64,000 nucleotides of DNA from Agapetus fuscipes (taxonomy: Eukaryota > Arthropoda > Insecta > Trichoptera > Glossosomatidae). Positions within the stretch are counted from its first letter, which is position 1; each line of letters opens with the position of its first letter. The DNA lies in assembly GCA_951799405.1 (NCBI GenBank), contig OX637343.1:10084524-10148523 (forward strand), given 5' to 3'. This document shows, one piece after another, positions 1-10,400 of this stretch. The notes beneath the pieces were generated by a model that ran no database searches, was not told the origin of the DNA, and was given only the letters and a program-made list of their open reading frames with translations. The translations under genes were made by a program, and so were the position numbers.

Positions 1-180
1 AGGAGAATAGGTAGAATGCGACAGCCGTTCAATTTGGATGAATATGACCGAGATAAAACATCGGCCGCCTTTTTCATCCTATACAAGTTGTACTGGTTGT
101 CTGAACTACAAACGTGATTTCCCAACATTCTTGTTTTTTGAGTTATTGCTCTTTATTATTAAACGTGCGATTTGTCGGGG
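1..180 (+). repeat. ~170-bp dispersed repeat
   Basis: Nearly identical to 15610-15775 (GAATAGGTAGAATGCGACA, ACATCGGCCGCCTTTTTCAT, AGTTGTACTGGTTGTCTGAA). The 15.6-kb copy lacks about 12 bp near the middle. Family not recognised. Confidence 0.7.
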
Positions 181-435
181 TTATAGCCGCGGGGGCCAAG
201 AGGGCTGATCTTTCTAGCGTGTTTCGAATGGAACAACGTTGGTTCGATCCCCGCTTGGGTCACTTGACTTTAACTTTGACCCTGGTTGAACAGATGTTAT
301 TGAGTAATTATTATTTAATAATTCATTAATAATAAACAATAATGAATTATTAATTGATGATATTAATACCTGTTTCTGGCCAGGCAGAATAGGTTGGTGA
401 ATTGCATTCCTCTTCAGAAATCTTATTTTTTTTAA
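150..435 (+). repeat. SINE-3-like repeat
   Basis: Contains a B-box-like GGTTCGATCCC, GACCCTGGTTGAACAGATGT, an AT-rich palindromic stretch and CTGGCCAGGCAGAATAGGTT. Related copies are at 6185-6330 (plus) and 35190-35470 (minus). Confidence 0.6.
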
Positions 436-784
436 ATTAAAAATTAAATTAAAATTAAATTTATTTTGATACTGAAAACACAACTAAGCTACAAATATAG
501 TGTAACTTCTTGCCTACGTTATCCCCGAGGTGGTCGCAAGTGGCTATTTGGGACCACCCCCTAAAATTTTCTCTTGAATACACTAATGTAGTCGACATTA
601 TGTTTTTTTTCAGTTGTTTTCTTGAAAATGGTGTGCTAACACGTCCAAAGCACTCAAGATGTGAAACTCAACTCATGAAGAAACAGCATTATTTTGTTTT
701 TTGCTTAATTAAGTAATTTAAAATTAATCTTCACAATGTAAATACACACACCCTGAAATTTTTAAAGTACTACAACTTTCTTCT

Positions 785-1235
785 TCCTTTTTCCTCAGCC
801 TTTCTCAGTCCACTGCTGGACGTAGACCTCCTCCAATCCTCTCAATTTCTGTCTATTGGCTGCTGTGTTCAGCCATCCTCTGCCTCCAGTTCCATTAATG
901 TCGTCCAGCCACCTCAGTTGGGGTCTCCCCACTCCCCGCTTGGACATCCTGGGCCGCCACTGGATGATTATTTTTGGCCACGTCATGGTCATGGTACTGC
1001 CTTGCGACGTGGCCTACCCAGCGCCACTCTCTGTATGACATCAGTGACACCAACGCGTCTACAGATCTCGTGGTTTGGAACCCTGTCTCTGAGGCTGATT
1101 CCCAGTATTCTCCTTTCAATGGAGTGAGCCCTTTTGTTTCCAAGCCATAGGTGGATACTGGAAGCACACGTGACTCAAAGACCCTGCGCTTCAGGTTAAC
1201 AGGCATTTTTGTGTCGTTGAGGATGTAGGTGCTAT
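785..1235 (-). mobile_element. RTE-like LINE 3' fragment (third family)
   Basis: The minus strand encodes NLKRRVFESRVLPVSTYGLE, then EWRWVGHVARQ, the C-terminal region of an RTE/CR1-like ORF. It ends with GCAGTGGACTGAGAAAGG, typical of these 3' ends. It is distinct from families A and B. Confidence 0.75.
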
Positions 1236-1315
1236 CCTGCTGGTCATTTCGGTTGCTTGATTGATTGATTGATTACAACTTTAAATACTTTGATTAATGT
1301 TGGTGTGGTACTTAC

Positions 1316-1406
1316 CTTCCTGCGAGGGCAGCAGCCAGTAAATGACGGGCATGACCATGACCATGGCAACTCCCAGCACGTAGAAGGGCAGACCAAAGCC
1401 TCCGAC
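1316..1406 (-). CDS. MFS transporter exon 5 (TM6), last coding exon in window
   Basis: Encodes VGGFGLPFYVLGVAMVMVMP then VIYWLLPSQE, ending GAA G|GTAAGT. The phase-consistent acceptor is the AG at 1407-1408, two bases downstream of another AG, so alternative acceptor use is possible. The next exon must lie left of position 1. Confidence 0.82.
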
Positions 1407-4400
1407 CTACCTGAACACAACACACATTACAACATACGCTCTTACAAGGAACAACAAATAAGCAACACATCAAATAATATTCAGCATCTTCTTACGCCCT
1501 TTTTACATACATAAGCTACACATATCGCTGCCTTAGTTCTTGTTTATCGTATACGCCATTGAGAAAATTTTACATAAGCAATCTTTGCATGTGTACTGGA
1601 CCAATGTGTCTTATGAAAACAAGAAATTTATTTAAAAAATATTTAAAAGAACTCTCACATTATCGAGTTTTACGGTTTTTCTTAGCTCAGATTGTGTAGA
1701 ATTTGATTCATAAGACAACTGCATGAAAAAGTCATATTTTACAAGATTGGCGCATACGGTAAACAAGAACTGGGGGAGCGATATAGTGTAACTTCTTGCC
1801 GCTTTATCCCCCAAGGGTTTCACATGTGGCGAGTGGAACCTATTTATTTTAACAGATAAGGGAGCCAGTCTTACGCAAGCCACTTCAGATGAAAAATCAG
1901 ATGGGGCTGGTTCTCATTTCTTGTGAAGGTTGAGTAAGCCTTGCCGGTATTTTATTTTGGGGTTTGAAATTAGCACCGAAACGGCAAATCATTTCTGACA
2001 CTATAATCTATCATCTAAGTTGCAATGATATATTCATTTAAAGCTTTCAGTTGTATGCCCACAAACAAACACGTGTAGTTCGCGCTTACAAATGCTGAAT
2101 GTGTACTTACAAATAAAATCCAAACTTCAAATGAAATTCGTCCGGTCAATACTCAGTTGGTAGAGTGCTTGCATTCCATGCCGTGAGCTCGGGTTTGAAT
2201 CCCGCCGAGGCGAGGGTGTCAGAAATGATTTCCCGTTTCGGTGTTTATTTCAAACCCCAAAATAAAAATACCGGCAAGGTTTACTGAGCCTTCACAAGAA
2301 ATAAGTACCAGCCCTCTCGAGAGCTGGGAAACCCCGACTTCATCTGAAGTGGTTGGCGTAAGGCCGGCCCCCTTACCTGTAAAAATAAACAGGTTCAACT
2401 CGCCACATGCGACCCCCTCGGGGATAATGCGGCAAGAAGTTACACTATATGTGTAGCTTAGTTGCGTTTTTGCGTTTTTTGCGAAATGAACATAAGCCCT
2501 ACAACTTTTGCCGACCTTCGCTGACACAGGGGTGACATTGGCAAAGTGAACCATTTTTTACAGTATGGGTGGTCAGCCTCATACCAACCTATAAGTCAAG
2601 GATGGAATTCATACCTGAACTCACAGCATGTGGTGCAAGCCCTCTACCAACTGAGCTACCGACCGGACCATGGTTGGCGTTTATATCCTGTCTCAACTCT
2701 CTGTACAAAAAATGCACACACAGCACACACACTTCTGCCAACTGAGTTTTTTTAAGGAATCCTCTGCAAGAGACTTCAGATTTCAGGAAAGTGCCGCAGA
2801 GGTGTGAGCGTGTATGAGCTGGTCCTTTATAGCAGGGGTGCTGTGTTGTGTGTTGCATTGCCTTGCTGATACACTAAAAAGTAGTGCAGATCGATATTGG
2901 TTTTTAATACTGGACCGTCAACAGTGATCATTTTATTATTATCTGAAGATGTGATATGGTTTAAGTGATTTGACTAACGGAATAGAGGAGCCCTCCAATG
3001 GCCGGTCCAACCGACATTCCGAGCCCCACAAACGTCTCCAGGATTCCCAGCACGGAGCCTATGTTGTTGGGGAAGGTGTTGAGAACGTAGACGTAGCTAG
3101 CCGTGGAGTAGGCGCTGGCGCCCAGGGCCTCCAGGCCGCGGATCAGGAAGCAGAACATGGTGAAGCGCTCATAGTCATAGATGTACTCCAGCACACTGGA
3201 AATGTGACAGAAAAGTTTGAGGTTATGTTTGAATCCATGATCTAAGTTGCAAAGATATAGTGACATACATAAGTCATATATTTAATTCATGTCCATGCAA
3301 TTTCACGCTCACACATGCTGTGTGTGCACTTAAACAATAAACCAAATCTCACATGAACATAAGTCTTGTAACTCCTGCCGCCTCTCCCTGAAACCAGGGT
3401 GGCATTGGGGAAAGTGAACCAATTTTTTACAGCATGGGGGTCAACCTTATACCAACCTATTAGTTAAGGAACGGTTCATTAAATAAGGCACTAATAGGTA
3501 AGTACCATAATAATATAACTGAGAAATAGGGGAAAACGTATAAACGTAAAACATAAGTCCGGTCGATAGCTTAGTAGTCCAGTCACTCACTTGGTAGAGT
3601 GCTTACATTCTATGCCGTGAGCTCGGGTTCGAATCCCACCTAGGGTGTCAGAATGATTTTCCGTTTCGGTGTTGTTTTCAAATCCCAAAATGAAATACCG
3701 GCAAGGTTTACCGATGTTACAGCTCCCGATGGAGCTGGTTCTAGTTTCTTGTGAAGGCTGAGTAAACCTTGCCGGTATTTTATTTTAGGTTTGAAATAAA
3801 CACCGAAACAGAAAATTATTTCTGACACCCGGGTTGGGATGAGAGCCCGAGCTCTCCGCATAGAATGCAAGCACTCTATCAACTGAGCTATCGACCGGAT
3901 AATACATCCATAAAAGATTTTCAGCACGCTGTGTGTATTTGAATTCACCTGTAAATTAAATCCATAACTAGTTTTGGCTAATTTAAAATAATAATTAGGT
4001 TTCAGATTTCCCTTAATCAACTTACCCAAACAACAGGTTACAAGATCCAGCCACAAAGATTCCAGAAAGAAATAAAAATTTAGTCCCCACGATTGGTAGC
4101 TGAAACAAATTACATAGTTTTAATTAATTCATAGCTCTTCAATGATAAAAAAAACTCAAGGTGAATGAGCTATGAGTTATTCAACTTCATTAACTTGAAA
4201 TAAAAAAATAAGCTTATGGCATAGCAATAATTATGTAAAATAAAAAACAACGCTGGACTGAAGTATGATCCTTGAGGCACTCCACTATCTACTTTCTTAC
4301 ATACTTCATTATTTTAGGATTGCAAGTGGCTAATGGATGTCTCCTTCTATTCACAGCTCTAGGGGTGGCGAACAGCAGAGACAAATGGCTAGCACAACAA

Positions 4401-7400
4401 GATACCCTCTGTCTTTACAAAAGGATGGGGAACAGGAGAGAAATGGCTAGCACAACAAGGTATTGTCTTTACAAGAGGATGGGGAACAGGAGAGAAATGG
4501 CTAGCACAACAAGGTACTATCTTTACAAGAGGATGGGGAACAGGAGAGAAATGGCTAGCACAACAAGGTACTATCTTTACAAGAGGATGGGGAACAGGAG
4601 AGAAATGGCTAGCACAACAAGGTACTATCTTTACAAGAGGATGGGGAACAGGAGAGAAATGGCTAGCACAACAAGGTACTATCTTTACAAGAGGATGGGG
4701 AACAGGAGAGAAATGGCTAGCACAACAAGGTACTGTCTTTACAAGAGGATGGGGAACAGGAGACAAATAGCTAGCACAACAAGGTACTGTCTTTACAAGA
4801 GGATGGGGAACAGGAGACAAATGGCTAGCACAACAAGGTACTGTCTTTACAAGAGGATGGGGAACAGGAGACAAATGGCTAGCACAACAAGGTACTGTCT
4901 TTACAAGAGGATGGGGAACAGGAGACAAATGGCTAGCACAACAAGGTACTGTCTTTACAAGAGGATGGGGAACAGGAGACAAATGGCTAGCACAACAAGG
5001 TACTGTCTTTACAAGAGGATGGGGAACAGGAGACAAATGGCTAGCACAACAAGGTACTGTCTTTACAAGAGGATGGGGAACAGGAGACAAATGGCTAGCA
5101 CAACAAGGTACTGTCTTTACAAGAGGATGGGGAACAGGAGAGAAATGGCTAGCACAACAAGGTACCTACTGCCTTTACAAGAGGATGGCGACCAGCAGAG
5201 ACAAATGGCTAGCACAATAAGATACTGCCAACGCTCAATTTGGGCTGCGGTGCCATTAGAAAAAGATTGATATACTGAAAGAAATGATGGTTGATTTGCA
5301 ATGTTGGCGACTAGGGCGTTTAATTTTAATTTTAGGTTTTAATTTAAATTTATTCTAATTTAGTTTTGTTGAATTTTTAATGTGACTTTAAGTTTTTCAA
5401 TCATTTGACTTTCCAAAATTTCCAAAATCCTTGACTATAGGTAATAATTGGTATGAGGCTGACCCCCAATGCAGTAAAAACTTGGTTCACTTTTGGCAAT
5501 GCCACCCCGGTTTCAGGGAAAGGCGGTGCCTGTTAGTGGGCATGCATCAAATATGAGCCTTGAATGTCAATATATCTTTGCAACTTAGATTAAAGATTAA
5601 TGAACTGTAAAAATGCTTAGGTTCCACAAGCAAACACTAGCCTTACATAACAATACAATTATGTGAATATTAAAGTGCCTTACATATCTGGTGATCTCTG
5701 ATGTTAGGTAACCATGTTGACTCCTTTGCGGCAATTTGTATGTTAATTGCCACATTATATGATAAATAAAATATTTATACAAAAAAGCCTAACACTCCAT
5801 TTATTCAATTCTAATAATAAAGGCTATTTGAAGAAAAACTGATTCCATAATCAATCTATAATGTAAGTTGCAAAGATGTTTTGACATTGAAGATTCATAT
5901 TAAATGCATGAAAAGAGTAAAAGTGGAAAAACTGGATGATGAAAATTTTAGGAATGATTTGGAAGCTGTGAATGCAGGAACTGGTGAAAAGGCCCCTAGC
6001 GGAATGGCGACAGAGTTACAGCCCTTACTTCAAGTGAAGTGGTTGGCGGCTCTCATAGCTGTGAAAATAAATAAGCTCCACACAACATATGTGACCTCTT
6101 CTATGACAATGCGGTTAGAAGTTGTACTTTATGTGCAGCTTAGTGAAGTTTTATTGTCACATCTTATGACAGAAAATTCTGAAGCATATACCATTGGCCA
6201 CTTGACCATAACTTCGACCCTGGTTCAACAGATGCCATTGCATGCACACAAGCTTCTGCTTTCGCATGAAGACAACTGGCCAGGCAAAATAGGTTGGTAA
6301 ATTTCATTCCTTTCCACAAATCTATTTTAAATATACCTACCTATACATATAATAATAATATTAGGATGATTTATTTGGAGAGCGCTGTTTTTTGTGTGTC
6401 ACACCTCAAGAGCCCTCTAAATGCGTCTAATATAATATATACCTATAGTTAAAAAAAATTTAACCCGCCAATTAAATGAGTAATGTATGTACTGTGGAAA
6501 TGAAACACTTCAAGAGGAGTATGACAGGAAAAACTCAAGAGATAGAGTTAAGAATGAATGGGTATAACATAAATACAAGCTGAAAGAGGATGTGAGAGTA
6601 AAAATGTTAAAGAATGTGATGAAATGGTTTGGACATGTAGAAATCATAGATAATGGAAGACTGGCAAAGTGTGGATATAGAGGAAATGTGTCTATCATAA
6701 CGTGGATAATTAATTATTATCTTTGGTAAATCGTTGAACTATACCAACATCACATTTTCAGAAAACGATTTGAAATAAGTTGCTCTTCATTCTTCTTTAA
6801 TAGTTGCTAGGAAAAGGCAAACATGTCATTGATTGCTAAGGACGACTGATGTTTGTTTGCCCAGAAGAAAGTTGGAACTTCAAAATTGTTTCCATTTCTA
6901 CACGGGTTAGCCGTTGTGTAATGACCATTACGAAATATATGGTATTTTGATACCATTAGACGTTTTGTAATGAATAAATTACCAAATGGGAGAAGAAAAA
7001 ATACGAGTAAATAATAAAGCAGCTCAGTTCATAGGGATAAAGCTCTCATGGCAACATTGAGAATTGGTGCACGAGTTGAAATATTTGAAATGTGTTGATG
7101 TGGCTATTTTACATTTTCAGCGCAGCCAGACTGGTTTTGACCTGGTGACCTGACCTTGAATCAATTATTGGTTTAACTATTGATGTTGATTGATGTGTTG
7201 AATGTAAAGCAATCAAAACACATAAAATGATTGATATTATAGGTCAAGTGTAAGTATTCAAAGTGATTGATTATTCGAGTGGCAGCGAAAGTTGAAATAG
7301 TAGATGAATTTAAATATTTAGGAAGTATGTTTGAGAAGAATAGAATAATGACAAGGGAACTTGAGAATAGGGTGTGTAAGGGAAAGCAAGTGGTCGGTGT

Positions 7401-10400
7401 AATAAGAAGAATAGCAAAGAACAAGCGATTGACGATAGATCTGAGAATGGCGGTACACAATGGCACATTGTTACCGACTTTGATGTATGGAAGTGAAGCA
7501 TGGACAGTGAGTGACAGTGAAATGAGTAAAGCATGTACTGTGGAAATGAAACACTTGAGGAGTATGACAGGAAAATCTTTAAGAGATGGAGTTATGAATG
7601 AATGGGTGAAAGGCAAGTTGAAAAAATATGTGAAAGTGAAGGAACAAAAGAATGTGATGAGATGGTTTGGAAATGTAGAAAGAATGGATGATGAAAGTCT
7701 GACAAGGGTGTATATAGGTACAGAGGAAATATGAAAGGGAAAAAAAGAAAGGGAAGACTAAGAAAAGTATGGCTGGATCAAACTGGTGAAATTGTAAAAG
7801 AATGAGGTATAGAAAGGGTATGTAAAATAAGGAAATGTATGAAAAAGGTGATAGATATGAATGAAAAAAGTCATGTAAGGATAGTAAAAAATGGAGGCAA
7901 ATCTACAGAAGCTCTGGCCACTCCTAGCGGAATGTTGACAGGAAGGAATAGAAAGGAATACTCATAAATGATTCAATGTGCTCCATAGCAATTGACAGAG
8001 GATAATAATAACTGTAAATTATATGTTTTATGGTTTGTGTATTAACACTGTGAAAATTCATATTTTTTTTATTGTTATTTAATTAAAAAACACTTTTTAA
8101 ATTTCAAAACACTGTTTAATTTCCACAAATCTATAATATATTTAAAAATTATCAATTTTTAAATATTTTAAATAGTACAAACCTTTTCGACCAATATAAG
8201 TCATCTTCAGGTAGTAAAATTTTTACAGAGTTTTTAAAATAGTCAGTAGGTAAGTCAAATAGGTAAAATGAATTAAATTAATAAATATAAGAATATAAAA
8301 AGTCCAAAAATAAAATAAGAGTCATTTTTTGAAAAACAATAAATCTTACAAATCATACACAAAATATTATTATTTTTAATTGTATCCATAGTAATTGCCT
8401 ATCTTATGAATTTTGTTAGGTGCTTATATATTAATGTTAATCACAATTGATATTACTTAGTACCTAACTACCTAAATAAAGATTTTATTTTATATTTTGT
8501 GTATGATTTGTAAGATTTATTGTTTTTCAAAAAATGACTCTTGTTTTATTGATGAATTTTATCTTAATGTAGAACTTATTTTATTTTTGGACTTTTTTAT
8601 ATTCTTATATTTATTAATTTAATTCATTTTACCTATTTGACTTACCTACTGACTATTTTCAAAACTCTGTAAAAAATTTTACTACCTGAAGATGACTTAT
8701 ATTGGTCGAAAACGTTTGTACTATTTAAAATATTTAAAAATTGATAATTTTTAAATATATTATAGATTTGTGGAAATAAAACAGTGTTTTGAAATTTAAA
8801 AAGTGTTATTTAATTAAACAACAATAAAATAAAAAAACTGTAAATTATGTTGTTCTTATGATTCTCTCCCTATTATGATAGAATGAGTGTATGAAGTATA
8901 TGGTATTGAATTATGAAAATCATTACGATTTTCTTAGAATTACATATTTATTTAAACAATGACTCAATTACAGCTGTTCACTCAGGGTCAAAGGTATCAT
9001 TAGGAAGGATAACACCGGACCGGTCCGTAGTCCAGTGGCAACACTTCGGACTCGTAAATGGAAGGTTGTGGATTCGGATCCCGGCGGAGCACAAAAAATA
9101 TACCATTTATATTTCGAATGTGCTCTTCGCTGAGTTGAAAAATTCATAAATCTTTACCAAAGACCGGTCACTGAAAGGTCCATCCAACCTTACAACAACT
9201 GGGTCTTGCTTGAGAATTGGCGCTTTCTACAGCGACGACCAAGCTCGCGGAGGGCTCTTGAGGTGTGATACACACAAAAACAGCGCTCACCAAATAAATC
9301 ATCCTAATATTATTATTATTATTATTATTAACACCTTCTCTCAGGGTCAGTCTCCCCTCCACTGACCCACTCCCTGTATATCCATCCCATCCGGGGATGT
9401 GTCACAGGACTCCCATGCAAAAGTTATGTGAGATACGAGTGGCAGAAGGCCCTCCCGTGAAGCTACACTTTCTCAAGTGTTTACACAAAGCAAAGGAGGC
9501 TCAGAAATCACTGAAATATTATAGCCGTGAGGGTTTAGGGCTCGAGGATTTTAAATTTACAAACTAAAATGCAAAGTGATTCTGAGCGTCTTATATGACT
9601 TAAGGCCTAGAATTCGAGATGCTACTACTGAGACTGTTCGGCAGGCGCTCTTCTGGCTAAGTGGCCAAACACCTAGAGGCGGAAAAGAACACAGAAAAAT
9701 AGAAAGAATGTCGGTCGGCCATAGCTGGCACAAAACTTTAAAAAAGCTTCAAAGTTGGATTTGCTGGCCACAAAGTCCGCGTATCCGAACAGGCCGATGG
9801 CCGGTCTGACAGCGTTGAAGAGCGCCTCACGGACAGACGACAGAAGGACAGACGGGAATTGAACTGGGACTATTTTTATTTCAAACAATCTAACTGCTCA
9901 GCTTCAGTAAGGCCCATTTCAGACACAAACCATTCAGCCCAGATGATTTTGCTTTCACACTAGATTGCATTCTGCTTGGATTGTTTACCTGGCGTTCGAT
10001 TGGCTAACCTGGTACAATGGGGTTAGTCTGAAAGCTCCATTACAAGCCCATACACTACAACCAGGTAGAAAAACCACAGGCTTCGGACAAATTTACGAGT
10101 CCGAAGCATTACCAATAGACTACGGACCAGTTGTTTGATTACAAGTAGCATGAAGAATTAAAGCTGGACGGTAAGTTTACTGGAATATTGAGAAAATTTG
10201 CACAAAGACTTACAATCTTTCCAAATATTGGTGATGTGATAAACATGACGAGAGCATAGAAGCTGAACACGAATCCCGACACGGCCTCCGACATGCCCTT
10301 CTCTCCGGCCTCGCGGGGGAAGAAGGGCGCCATGATGGACATGGAGCAGAAGCTCATGAAGTCCACCAGCACCAGGGCCCCCAGGATCACGCGCTGCTGG

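Noticed and set aside
2156..2220. Possible tRNA gene (A and B box present)
   Set aside because: It continues into the SINE-1 body, occurs in many copies and does not fold into a full cloverleaf with a good acceptor stem. The same applies at 9013, 19690 and 44068.
4272..5270. 332-codon frame with an N-terminal hydrophobic stretch
   Set aside because: Almost all of it is the 54-bp minisatellite, it sits in an intron of the transporter gene, and the opposite strand is open for the same reason.
9673..9888. 71-codon minus-strand frame (NAVRPAIGLFGYADFVAS)
   Set aside because: It has no splice sites in phase with the transporter, no family match and a compositional look unlike its exons. It is probably repeat debris.
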